The position numbers and the translations under genes are program-made. This document shows positions 33,042 to 41,584 of a stretch of 64,000 bases of DNA, one piece after another. The notes below the pieces were generated by a model. The model ran no database searches, had not been told where the DNA came from, and was given only the letters and a program-made list of their open reading frames with translations. Source of the stretch: Phocaeicola sartorii JCM 17136 = DSM 21941 (GTDB taxonomy: Bacteria; Bacteroidota; Bacteroidia; Bacteroidales; Bacteroidaceae); NCBI RefSeq assembly GCF_000614185.1, contig NZ_BAKM01000011.1, forward strand, positions 1-64,000. Direction: 5' to 3'. The first letter of the stretch is position 1, and each line of letters starts with the position of its first letter.

Positions 33042-33077
33042 AAAAAAGGATTACCGCGTGAGCAGTAATCCTTTTTT
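33042..33077. terminator. Bidirectional intrinsic terminator
   Basis: AAAAAAGGATTAC (33042-33054) and GTAATCCTTTTTT (33065-33077) are perfectly complementary over 13 bp with a 10-nt loop. It separates the convergent genes 32451 (plus) and 33121 (minus). Confidence 0.85.
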
Positions 33078-33120
33078 GCTTGGTAGATAATCTAATGTAA
33101 AGAGAGAGTTATGAAATGAG

Positions 33121-33852
33121 TTATTTGCTCTTAACGCTTCCGACTCCGGATTTCTTTAGTCCGGTAACCCGGGGGGCACCGTAGTAGTTCACACTTCCTA
33201 CTCCCTGGGCACTGATATTTATCGTCCCGGATGCATAACAGGAAACACTTCCCACACCGTTTTGTTCAACTATGACATCAGAAACAATCATGTCTTTCGC
33301 TTTCAGACTGCCTACTCCTTCCAGATAATAGGTCGCATGGCCGGCCTGTCCCTTTAAATTGACACTTCCCACTCCGTCCTGAGATACTTTGATGGTACGT
33401 GCCATTAATGCATTTGCTTCAATACTCCCCACGCCTTCCGCATTGATAGAAAGATCCCTTACTCTCACACTGTCTTTCAGGTAAATGCTTCCTACCCCTC
33501 TCTGCTTGATACTGCATAAGTCCGGACTGGTAATTGAAATATTGATTTTTGAACTCTTGAAGTTTTTGAATTTGTCTTTATCCATACTGATGCTCAGCGT
33601 ACTGTCTTTGACCATGACGATGAGCTGTGAAATATAATTATCCGGACCGTCGGCTTCTACTTTGGCCACATTCCCTTGGGTAAAGACAATGTTGGCAGGT
33701 GCTCTGTTCTCTATCTTGTTGAAAGGAGTTACGCTATATTTTTTGGTAATTTTATTCTTGCTGGGCTTCGGGCCTGATGATACATGGATACAGCCTGTCG
33801 TCATTGTGATTGCCAGCAGAAGACTGAAAAAATAAATGTTTTTTGTTCTCAT
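33121..33852 (-). CDS. DUF2807 (head-GIN) lipoprotein
   Basis: 243 residues from the ATG at 33852 (MRTKNIYFF). A lipoprotein-type signal ends TMTTGC. The body has seven GVGS units about 20 residues apart (GVGSIYLKDS, GVGSIEANAL, GVGSVNLKGQ and so on), which fits a beta-helix-like auto-transporter-adhesin/head-GIN domain (DUF2807). Function in the family is not established. Divergent from the metallopeptidase gene. Confidence 0.82.
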   Translation of the reverse strand: MRTKNIYFFSLLLAITMTTGCIHVSSGPKPSKNKITKKYSVTPFNKIENRAPANIVFTQGNVAKVEADGPDNYISQLIVMVKDSTLSISMDKDKFKNFKSSKINISITSPDLCSIKQRGVGSIYLKDSVRVRDLSINAEGVGSIEANALMARTIKVSQDGVGSVNLKGQAGHATYYLEGVGSLKAKDMIVSDVIVEQNGVGSVSCYASGTINISAQGVGSVNYYGAPRVTGLKKSGVGSVKSK

Positions 33853-33943
33853 GATAATATGTATTTTTAATCGGTTTCTGTTAATTAGACGGTGGAGATT
33901 TTTGGAAAGTTGCAAATCTCTGCATTTTTTTATTGGAAAGCTG

Positions 33944-33951
33944 TATCTTTG
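33944..33951 (+). promoter_or_regulatory. -7 promoter element (TATCTTTG) very close to the start codon
   Basis: TATCTTTG ends only 7 bp before the ATG at 33959, so the transcript may be leaderless or nearly so. Confidence 0.5.
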
Positions 33952-33958
33952 TATCCGT

Positions 33959-34662
33959 ATGGCAACTAAGAGAGTACTTCCGGATAAAGATTTTGATCGT
34001 ATTGTGGTTCGTACACACAAGCTGGCACGTAATGTCACTATGCGGGTGAAGCCCGACGGACTACATGTTACTGTTCCTCCTTACAGCTTGAGCAGCAAGG
34101 TGCTGGAGGTGGTGGAGCAATACAGGCAACGCCTGTTGGAGGATTGGAAAAGGGTGGGCAAAAAGCCGATCGACCTGAACTTCCGTATTCATACTCCCTG
34201 CTTCCGTTTATGGTTGGAACAGGGTAACTTTACTTGCTTTTCCGTACGTTTTACCGAGGAGGGTGTCAAGATTATCTGTCCGCGGAATGTGGATTTTTCT
34301 TTGCCCGAAGTACAAAGACTGGTGCGCAATGCCATCATCCGTGCCATGAAGAAAAATGCACAAGAATATCTGCCTCCTCTTTTATCCTCTTTGTCCGAAC
34401 AGTATCATCTGCCATTTAAACGTGTGAAGATTACCGGCAGCAAGGGAAGATGGGGAAGCTGCTCGGGGGCGGGCAGTATTAATCTTTCCTGTTACTTGAT
34501 GTTGCTGCCTCCTCATTTAATGGACTACGTACTGCTGCACGAACTGTCTCATACCAAGGAGATGAATCACGGCCCTCGTTTTTGGGAACTGCTGGATAGT
34601 ATGACAGGAGGAAGGCTCATGCCTTGCGTGCGGAGTTGCGTAAATTTGATACTGATTTTTAG
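33959..34662 (+). CDS. YgjP/M48-like zinc metallopeptidase, frameshifted near the end
   Basis: About 234 residues. HELSHTKEMNH gives zinc ligands His194, His198 and His204 with Glu195; GSKGRWGSCS precedes it as in the YgjP (DUF45) family. The frame breaks at 34610-34611 (one G missing); restored, it ends KAHALRAELRKFDTDF at 34662, whereas the uncorrected frame runs to 34675. Start at 33959 (MATKRVL). Substrate unknown. Confidence 0.85.
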
Positions 34663-34682
34663 AACCACTAAATAGAATTACA

Positions 34683-35993
34683 ATGAAAAACAGATTTTTA
34701 AGTATGCTTATTGGGGCTGTTCTGTTTGTTCTTTCAGCAGCGGCCGAAAATTATCCTTATCGGAGTGATGTGCTTTGGGTGACTGTGCCCGATCATGCCG
34801 ACTGGTTGTACAAGACAGGCGAGAAAGCGAATATCGAGGTTCAGTTCTATAAATATGGTATTCCACAAGATGGTGTGGAGGTTTCATACGAACTAGGAGG
34901 TGACATGATGCCTTCGGATGCCAAGGGGACTGTAAGACTGAAAAATGGGAAAGCGGTTATTTCTATGGGGACAATGAAAGATCCCGGTTTCCGTGATTGC
35001 CGTCTGACGGCTAAGGTAGGAGACAAAACTTATTCCCATCATATCAAAGTCGGTTTCTCTCCCGAGAAGCTTCAACCTTATACCCAGTTGCCTTCTGATT
35101 TTAATGAATTCTGGAATAAGACTAAGGTGGAAGCAGCTCAGTTCCCTCTGACTTATACCAAAGAGTACGTAGAGAAATATTCTACGGACAAGATAGACTG
35201 TTACTTGATCAGACTTCAGCTGAATAAGCAGAACCAGTGTATTTATGGTTATCTGTTCTATCCTAAGGCGGAAGGAAAGTATCCGGTAGTACTGTGTCCT
35301 CCGGGAGCCGGCATCAAGACGATCAAAGGGCCTATGCGGCATAAATATTATGCGGAAGAGGGCTGTATCCGCTTTGAGATAGAAATACACGGATTGAATC
35401 CGGAACTGGATGAGGACACTTTCGGCGAGATAAGCCGCGCTTTCAGCAGCCGGGAGAACGGTTACTTGGTAAATGGTCTGGATAGTCGCGAGAATTATTA
35501 TATGAAACGGGTTTATCTGGCTTGTGTCCGCAGCATCGATTTGCTGACTTCATTGCCTGAATGGGATGGCAAGAATGTTATTGTGCAGGGGGGAAGCCAA
35601 GGGGGAGCTTTGGCTTTGATAACGGCAGGACTTGACAAGCGTGTTACGGCATGTGTGGCAAACCATCCTGCTTTAAGTGATATGGCAGGTTACAAAGCCG
35701 GCCGTGCCGGGGGATATCCTCATCTTTTCAAGAACACGGTAGATATGGATACACCTGCCAAGATAAAGACTCTTGCATATTATGATGTGGTGAATTTTGC
35801 CAGGCAGATTACCGTTCCTGTTTATATGACATGGGGATTTAATGACAATACTTGTCCGCCTACTACCAGTTACATTGTCTATAATGTATTGAACTGTCCG
35901 AAAGAGGCGTTGATTACTCCGGTCAATGAGCACTGGACTTCTGATGATACAGAATACGGGCATTTGCTTTGGATAAAGAAACATTTGAAATAA
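34683..35993 (+). CDS. Exported acetylxylan esterase family (CE7-like) protein
   Basis: 436 residues. Signal peptide ending near LSAAAE. An N-terminal beta-rich domain (to about residue 130) precedes an alpha/beta-hydrolase with nucleophile Ser305 in GGSQGGAL, an acid in GFNDNTCPP and a C-terminal His in NEHWT. CE7 enzymes remove acetyl groups from xylo-oligosaccharides and cephalosporins. No other xylan gene is nearby, so its natural substrate is open. Confidence 0.85.
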   Translation: MKNRFLSMLIGAVLFVLSAAAENYPYRSDVLWVTVPDHADWLYKTGEKANIEVQFYKYGIPQDGVEVSYELGGDMMPSDAKGTVRLKNGKAVISMGTMKDPGFRDCRLTAKVGDKTYSHHIKVGFSPEKLQPYTQLPSDFNEFWNKTKVEAAQFPLTYTKEYVEKYSTDKIDCYLIRLQLNKQNQCIYGYLFYPKAEGKYPVVLCPPGAGIKTIKGPMRHKYYAEEGCIRFEIEIHGLNPELDEDTFGEISRAFSSRENGYLVNGLDSRENYYMKRVYLACVRSIDLLTSLPEWDGKNVIVQGGSQGGALALITAGLDKRVTACVANHPALSDMAGYKAGRAGGYPHLFKNTVDMDTPAKIKTLAYYDVVNFARQITVPVYMTWGFNDNTCPPTTSYIVYNVLNCPKEALITPVNEHWTSDDTEYGHLLWIKKHLK

Positions 35994-36029
35994 ATCGATG
36001 GAGATAGATGTTTTTAAGATTATAATTGC

Positions 36030-36037
36030 TATATTTG
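36030..36037 (+). promoter_or_regulatory. -7 promoter element (TATATTTG)
   Basis: TATATTTG lies 60 bp before the ATG at 36098. Confidence 0.5.
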
Positions 36038-36097
36038 TTTAGCATAGTGTAGCAACTATCTGTATCTTGATGTTGAACCCTTAAATAGCAAACAGAT

Positions 36098-36748
36098 ATG
36101 ACCGACCTCACCATTCTCATCGCTGTTATAGCATTGGCATTATGGCCGCTTGCCTTTTTAGTCCTTCGTATTCGCCATGAACGCAAAAAACGTAGAGCCC
36201 GTCTGGAGCGTATGACTAAAGAAGAACTGGAGGATATCGGCACGGAAGAGCTGGTTATGGCTGTGCTCAAAAAGATAGGTTGTCAGCCGGAAACCAATGA
36301 AGAAGGACATATCGTCTTTAAATATCAAGGCGATGACTTTTATATTGCGGTGGAGGATGAGGCCCGGTTCATCATGATATGGAATCCATGGTGGGCGTCT
36401 ATCAGTATGGATAATCCGGCTTTACCTTACTTAAAAGAGATTGTCAATCTGGTCAATGTGGATTCTTTGGTGACCACTGTCTTTACGGCGGATGAGGATG
36501 AGAAGAACGTGGGGCTTCATTCCAAATGCCATACGGTCTTTACTCCCAAAGAAGGTCAGCTGGACGAATACCTGAAAGCGATGCTCGATCATTTCTTTGT
36601 TACCCACGATGCTATCAAGCAAAATTTGCAGCAATTGGGTAGCGCCGCTTCGGAAAGTGCGAATCAGGAACGGACAAAGGTGAAAGGATTTGCTGCTTAT
36701 AAAGAGAACAGTACGCCACTGTCTTCTGCTGAAGAAGAGAAAAAATAA
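36098..36748 (+). CDS. Hypothetical membrane-anchored protein
   Basis: 216 residues. One N-terminal membrane helix (LTILIAVIALALWPLAFLV) and a highly charged linker (RHERKKRRARLERMTKEE) lead into a soluble alpha/beta domain (HIVFKYQGDDFYIAVEDE, TTVFTADEDEKNVGLHSKCH) that recalls YbjN/secretion-chaperone-like folds, without certainty. A terminator follows. Confidence 0.7.
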   Translation: MTDLTILIAVIALALWPLAFLVLRIRHERKKRRARLERMTKEELEDIGTEELVMAVLKKIGCQPETNEEGHIVFKYQGDDFYIAVEDEARFIMIWNPWWASISMDNPALPYLKEIVNLVNVDSLVTTVFTADEDEKNVGLHSKCHTVFTPKEGQLDEYLKAMLDHFFVTHDAIKQNLQQLGSAASESANQERTKVKGFAAYKENSTPLSSAEEEKK

Positions 36749-36778
36749 GGAATGTTTTCATGCGTTCCGGCTTTTATG

Positions 36779-36819
36779 AAAGTTGCTTTGAACCATGCAT
36801 CAAAGCAACTTTATTTTTT
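36779..36819 (+). terminator. Intrinsic terminator
   Basis: AAAGTTGCTTTGA (36779-36791) pairs perfectly with 36800-36812 across an 8-nt loop, followed by ATTTTTT. Confidence 0.85.
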
Positions 36820-36851
36820 CCTTTCCTTTCGTTATATTCATTTTAAACAAC

Positions 36852-36859
36852 TATCTTTG
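36852..36859 (+). promoter_or_regulatory. -7 promoter element (TATCTTTG)
   Basis: Perfect TAnnTTTG 37 bp before the ATG at 36897. Confidence 0.6.
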
Positions 36860-36896
36860 TCTGTCGGTTGTTTAAACTCAAAAAAGAAGATAGCTT

Positions 36897-38617
36897 ATGG
36901 AAGCGATAAAAAGCATGCCTTACGGAATGTCCAATTTTGCGGACGTGATGAGACAGAACTGTTATTATGTGGACAAGACTATGTATCTGTCCATGTTGGA
37001 AGACCAGCCTCATTACCTGATTTTTATCCGTCCCCGTCGTTTCGGCAAGAGCCTTTTTCTGGATATGCTCCGCAGCTATTATGACCTTTCCCAAAAAGAT
37101 GACTTTCAAAAGCTGTTCGGTGATTTATGGATAGGAAAGCATCCCACACCCTTGCAAGGGAAATACCAGATGCTCTATCTGGATTTCTCGAAAATAGGGG
37201 GAGGGGTGGACGAGCTTTCCCGGAATTTTGATGCTTACAGTGCGGTGCAATTAAATAGCTTCCTGGACCGCTATCAGGCATACTACAGTGATGAGTTCAT
37301 CGTGGGGTTCCGTTCTGCCGGAAAGGCTCTTGACAAGTTGCACATGCTGGATGCCGAAGCCCGCCGCCTGGGCTATCCCCTTTACCTTATCATAGACGAG
37401 TATGACAACTTTACGAATGTGGTCTTGAATGAGCAGGGCAACGAGATTTATCATGCCATCACACATGCCAGCGGTTTCTATCGGGATGCCTTCAAGAATT
37501 ACAAGGGCATGTTCGACCGTATTTTCATGACGGGTGTCAGCCCTGTTACCTTGGACGATCTGACCAGCGGCTTCAATATCGGCTGGAACATCAGCACGAA
37601 CCCGCTTTTCAACGGCATGTTGGGTTTCTCGGAGGAGGATGTGCGTGCCATGATGCGTTACTATCAAGAAGCGGGACAGCTGGAAGGCGATGTGGAGGCG
37701 ATGATTCAGGAAATGAAGCTTGGTATGACAACTATTGCTTTGCTGAAGAAAGTTTGAAGTGTGATCCAAAGATGTTCAATTGTGACATGGTGCTTTACTA
37801 CCTTCGTAACCGTGTTCAGTCAGGAGAATCTCCTAAGCAGATGATTGACCCTAATACCAAGACGGACTACAGCAAGATGAAGAGGCTGATTCAGCTGGAC
37901 CGTTTGGATGGCAACCGCAAGGGGGTGCTCCGCAAGATTACCGAGGAAGGGAAGATACTGACCAATCTTTATCTCTCATTCTCTGCCGACCAGCTTACCA
38001 AACCCGAGATATTCCCCAGTCTGCTGTTCTATTACGGTATGCTTACCATTGTTGGGGTTCGTGGAGACCGGGTAATACTGGGGATTCCCAACAATAATGT
38101 CCGCAAGCAATATTATGAATATTTGTTGGAAGACTTCCAGACCGGGGACAACCTTAACTTGAATAGTCTGAAAGACCTTTTTGACGGAATGGCTTTTGAT
38201 GGTGACTGGCATTCGGCTCTGGACTTTATAGCCTGTGCCTATAAGAACAATTCCTCCGTCCGCAGCAGCATAGAGGGGGAGAGGAATATCCAAGGTTTTT
38301 TCACCGCCTACCTGAGCATCAATGCCTATTACTTGACTATGCCCGAGGTGGAGTTGAACCACGGCTTCTGCGATATGTTCCTGATGCCTGACCTGCAACG
38401 CTATTCCGAGATAGAGCATAGTTACATTCTGGAATTGAAATACCTTCCGAAAGATAAATTCGATGCCCAGTCTGCATCCCAGTGGGATGCTGCGGTGGAG
38501 CAGATTCACGGCTATGCCAAGGGTGAGAAGGTGCGGCAGCTGTGCAGCGGCACTCGTCTTCATTGCATCGTGATGCAGTTCTGCGGTTGGGAGCTGGTAA
38601 GGATGGAGGAAGTGTGA
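36897..38617 (+). CDS. AAA-ATPase-like / PD-(D/E)XK (DUF1703) protein, frameshifted
   Basis: About 573 residues. The N-terminal AAA-ATPase-like domain starts IKSMPYGMSNFADVMRQN and has a P-loop RPRRFGKSLF (residues 45-54) and Walker B YLIIDEYDNF. The C-terminus has the DUF1703 nuclease pattern (FCDMFLMPDL, then SYILELKYLP). The frame breaks at 37719 (one C missing), after which WYDNYCFAEESLKCD is restored. The family is abundant in Bacteroidales, often multicopy, with unproven function, perhaps defence or DNA processing. Confidence 0.88.
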
Positions 38618-38677
38618 GGCATATCCGGAAGTACCCTGTAGTATAAGTCCTTTTCACCAGGAGGTTCGGGATGTTTA

Positions 38678-38787
38678 TGCCCTCATGCCCTCACTTTTCG
38701 TGTAACAGGTTTATTATAAACGACTTATGTGATGATGGTAAAAAATATTGCTCTCACTTATGCCCTCACTTATTTCCCATGCCCTCA
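38678..38787 (+). repeat. Scattered TGCCCTCA octamers
   Basis: TGCCCTCA occurs at 38678, 38686 (directly adjacent), 38761 and 38780. With CTCTCACTTA at 38751 this looks like a decayed repeat. Confidence 0.6.
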
Positions 38788-38956
38788 CTGCGTTTTGAAG
38801 CATATTTCCGTATAACATGTTTGTCGTCAGCCATATATCCTTTTTTACACAGGCTGTTCCGGTCTGATACAAAGTAGGGCGTTTTGCAGGCTTTTCTCTC
38901 GCAAAAAGTGTGCATGAATAGTTTGTACTGTCACGGGATATTAGCGGATTCCGCCA

Positions 38957-39082
38957 GTGGTAAAAAAGATCAAGACGTTTTTGAGAAAGCCCGTGGTCTT
39001 TTCTAAAAAGCTCTTGTTCTTTTTTTAAAAGGCCGTTATCTTTATTTTAAAGCCCTTGATGTTTAAAAAAAACATCCTGTTC
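38957..39082 (+). repeat. Degenerate 21-bp tandem array
   Basis: Five consecutive 21-bp units from 38978 to 39082 share a T-run, an A-run, then GCCC(T)TG and a terminal TC or TG. A sixth, weaker unit occupies 38957-38977. All five strong units have identical length in spite of sequence decay. Confidence 0.7.
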
Positions 39083-39128
39083 TTTGGCCGGACGTGTGGG
39101 ATTTCATGCGTCAGGTCACGCAGGAAAC

Positions 39129-39214
39129 CACATACGTCCGTGTAGGCCTGCGCATACGCCCGTATAGAATCACACATACGTATGTAAAGGCCCATGCGTA
39201 TGTACGTGTGGAAA
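39129..39214 (+). repeat. Degenerate 20-22-bp array of CATACG/CGTATG units
   Basis: Four units of 22, 22, 20 and 22 bp start CACATACG, CGCATACG, CACATACG and CATGCGTATG. Each is partly self-complementary. Confidence 0.55.
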
Positions 39215-39391
39215 TGTGCGTTTTTTTGTTGACTTGGTAGGTCTGTTCTTGTTGGAAAGTTTGTTTGTGTTTTGAAGACAAAATGCTTGATACCCTTTGC
39301 ATGTGGCAACATTACATTGACATAAAGCAAGTAATCATCTCTTTTTAGCACAAAGTGTGCTAAAAACACTTATACCTGAAAACATAACCAT

Positions 39392-39399
39392 TACTTTTG
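39392..39399 (+). promoter_or_regulatory. -7 promoter element (TACTTTTG)
   Basis: TACTTTTG lies 36 bp before the ATG at 39436. Confidence 0.5.
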
Positions 39400-39435
39400 C
39401 ACGTTTTTTAATTAATGGATTGTTTTTATTCAGGT

Positions 39436-40596
39436 ATGAAGAAGAGTTTGACGGCTTTGGCATTCGGCACATTGGGGCTGGGTATTGCCGAGTTTGTAAT
39501 GATGGGCATTTTGCCCGATGTGGCGAAGGATTTACATATAAGTATTCCGCAAGCAGGACATTTTATTTCGGCATACGCATTAGGTGTGTGCGTAGGAGCA
39601 CCGGGGATGGTTTTGGTGGCGCGTACCCGTCCGCTAAAACATATTCTGTTAGGCTTGATGGTTATTTATATTTGTGGCAACCTGTGTGCTGCCGCCTCGG
39701 TGAATTATTGGATGATGTTGATGATGCGTTTTATTTCCGGATTGCCCCATGGTGCCTTCTTTGGGGTCGGTTCTATCGTTGCGGAAAGAGTGGCGGATAA
39801 AGGAAAGAGTTCGCAGGCGGTGGCATTGATGGTCTCGGGTATGACAATTGCCAATCTTTTTGGTGTCCCTTTGGGCACGTTCATGAGTAATATAATGTCC
39901 TGGCGTATTCCTTTTCTCTTTAATGGGGTATGGGGATTGATCACCTTGTTCTATATTTGGAAATGGGTTCCTTCACTGGCTGCTTTGCCGGATACAGGTT
40001 TGAAAGGGCAGTTCCGTTTTTTGAAGAATCTGGCTCCATGGTTGCTGATAATTACGACCATGTTCGGGAACGGAGGCATCTTTTGTTGGTATAGCTATGT
40101 CACTCCTTTGATGACGCACGTGGCGGGTTTCAGTGAAAACAGCATGACTTTTATTATGGTATTGGCAGGTCTTAGTATGACTGTAGGGAACCTGATGGGG
40201 GGAAAGTTTTCTGATCAGTATGGGGCTGCCCGTGTGGTAAAATATACACAAATTATTATGGCTTCCGGTTTGCTCGCTATTTTCTTTGCCGCTTCTGTTT
40301 CGTGGCTGGCAGTGATATTGATGTGTATATGTACGGCAGGATTATTTGCCGTTTCGGCTCCACAGCAATTATTGTTGCTCCGTAATTCGCGTGGAGGGGA
40401 AATGATGGGGGCTGCCTGTGTACAAGTCGCTTTTAATTTGGGTAATGCCATTGGTGCCTATGCCGGTGGGCTACCTATAGATGCCGGATTGGGTTATCGG
40501 TATCCGGCTCTGGTAGGTGTCTTTATCGTATTGATCGGCTTTGTCGCTGTTTCCCTTTATTCCAAAAGGGAATCGGCTTCTCTTTCCAAAATATAA
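39436..40596 (+). CDS. MFS transporter, AraJ-like
   Basis: 386 residues from the ATG at 39436 (MKKSLTALAFGT) with about 12 hydrophobic segments. FGTLGLGIAEFVMMGILPDVA and RFISGLPHGAFFGVGS fit the arabinose-efflux (AraJ) group of the DHA1 drug/sugar exporters. It moves a small molecule across the inner membrane; the substrate is unknown. Its 3' end overlaps the opposing gene by 40 bp. Confidence 0.88.
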   Translation: MKKSLTALAFGTLGLGIAEFVMMGILPDVAKDLHISIPQAGHFISAYALGVCVGAPGMVLVARTRPLKHILLGLMVIYICGNLCAAASVNYWMMLMMRFISGLPHGAFFGVGSIVAERVADKGKSSQAVALMVSGMTIANLFGVPLGTFMSNIMSWRIPFLFNGVWGLITLFYIWKWVPSLAALPDTGLKGQFRFLKNLAPWLLIITTMFGNGGIFCWYSYVTPLMTHVAGFSENSMTFIMVLAGLSMTVGNLMGGKFSDQYGAARVVKYTQIIMASGLLAIFFAASVSWLAVILMCICTAGLFAVSAPQQLLLLRNSRGGEMMGAACVQVAFNLGNAIGAYAGGLPIDAGLGYRYPALVGVFIVLIGFVAVSLYSKRESASLSKI

Positions 40597-40976
40597 ATCA
40601 CATCACCACTCTTCTTAACTTCTACCCGGCTGCCTTCCGGATTCAGGTTGAAAGGTGTGGTCTTGTCTGTTTTGTTATCTACGACCATCAGTACATTATC
40701 TTCGGCAAAACGTTTTATTTCCACTTTCAGGTTGGCGTCGGGCATGGTCTGGTCCAGCAGCAGGCTGTCGTTTAGATACACCGCTATGCTGTCTCCGGCA
40801 AAACTGTTGGTCAGCTCTATGTTATAGACTCCTTCATAAGTCTGCACCCGGTCCGCTTTGCGTTGGAAACGGAAGGACATATACAAAAAAATGATGATGA
40901 CGGCGAAGACTCCAAAAGCCAGCATGCCGTTACCTATCATGAATTGCTTGTTCGTATTTAAACTGTTTTTACCCAT
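40557..40976 (-). CDS. Hypothetical membrane-anchored protein
   Basis: 139 residues from the ATG at 40976 (MGKNSLNTNKQ). One membrane helix (MLAFGVFAVIIIFLYMSF) is followed by a beta-rich outer domain (YEGVYNIELTNSFAGDSIAV, RVEVKKSGDVIYILE). A TAnnTTTG element lies 17 bp upstream, which supports this start over the longer open frame. Not recognised as a named family. Confidence 0.72.
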   Translation of the reverse strand: MGKNSLNTNKQFMIGNGMLAFGVFAVIIIFLYMSFRFQRKADRVQTYEGVYNIELTNSFAGDSIAVYLNDSLLLDQTMPDANLKVEIKRFAEDNVLMVVDNKTDKTTPFNLNPEGSRVEVKKSGDVIYILEREADSLLE

Positions 40977-40993
40977 AGCGTTATAAGTTTCTG

Positions 40994-41001
40994 CAAAACT
41001 A
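40994..41001 (-). promoter_or_regulatory. -7 promoter element (TAGTTTTG)
   Basis: Minus-strand TAGTTTTG, 17 bp before the ATG at 40976, divergent from the rimP promoter. Confidence 0.5.
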
Positions 41002-41020
41002 CAAAATTTTAATAGAATAT

Positions 41021-41052
41021 TTTGTAGCACTGATAGATAATTTGTATCTTTG
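41021..41052 (+). promoter_or_regulatory. Promoter of the rimP-nusA-infB operon
   Basis: TTTG (41021-41024), a 20-bp spacer and TATCTTTG (41045-41052) make a complete Bacteroidetes promoter. Transcription should start near 41058. Confidence 0.75.
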
Positions 41053-41073
41053 CACCGAAATGGATGAATGGTG

Positions 41074-41096
41074 GGGCTTGATTAAGCCCTTTTTTT
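41074..41096 (+). terminator. Terminator-like hairpin in the rimP leader (possible attenuator)
   Basis: GGGCTT (41074-41079), loop GATT, AAGCCC (41084-41089) and seven T (41090-41096). It lies inside the leader between the promoter and the rimP ATG at 41115. A classical intrinsic terminator here would stop transcription before the operon unless read through. Confidence 0.75.
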
Positions 41097-41114
41097 GTTC
41101 TTAATAGTGGATAA

Positions 41115-41582
41115 ATGATAGATAAAAATGTAGTAACCCGGATTGTTGACGAGTGGCTGGAAGGTAAAGATTACTTTTTGGTAGATGTCGCTGTGAGTCC
41201 GGAAGACAAAATTGTGGTAGAAATAGACCATGCCGAAGGAGTATGGATTGACGATTGTGTAGAACTTAGCCGCTACATTGAGTCTAAACTGGACCGTGAA
41301 GAGGAGGATTATGAACTGGAGGTGGGATCGGCCGGTATAGGACAACCTTTCAAGGTGTTGCAACAGTATTTGATACACATTGGTAAGGAGGTGGAAATCC
41401 TGACTAAAGAGGGAAAGAAACTGGAAGGTGTATTGAAGGATGCGAATGAAGAGAACTTTACCGTGACTATTGAAAAGAAAGTGAAACCGGAGGGAGCTAA
41501 ACGTCCCAAGCTGGTGGAAGAGGATGTTACTTTTGCGTATGATGAGATAAAATACACTAAATACTTAATTAGTTTTAAATAA
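41115..41582 (+). CDS. rimP: Ribosome maturation factor RimP
   Basis: 155 residues. Needed for assembly of the 30S subunit. Typical DVAVSPEDKIVVEIDH, the central DYELEVGSAGIGQPF (SPG-like motif variant) and the C-terminal SH3-like part. It is followed 2 bp later by nusA, the usual order. Confidence 0.92.
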   Translation: MIDKNVVTRIVDEWLEGKDYFLVDVAVSPEDKIVVEIDHAEGVWIDDCVELSRYIESKLDREEEDYELEVGSAGIGQPFKVLQQYLIHIGKEVEILTKEGKKLEGVLKDANEENFTVTIEKKVKPEGAKRPKLVEEDVTFAYDEIKYTKYLISFK

Positions 41583-41584
41583 TT

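Larger units (their letters stand above)
38618..39391. other. Long non-coding stretch with degenerate tandem repeats
   Basis: About 770 bp without a supported gene. Short frames (for example 38671-38877 plus and 39025-39369 minus) lack family features or promoters. It contains the three repeat zones listed separately. No tRNA is seen. Confidence 0.65.

Noticed and set aside
36897-38617. The AAA-ATPase/DUF1703 gene as a novel defence system
   Set aside because: This is a common multicopy family in Bacteroidales and no partner genes are nearby.
38671-39369. Possible CRISPR array
   Set aside because: Units are contiguous without spacers and strongly degenerate, and no cas gene is present.
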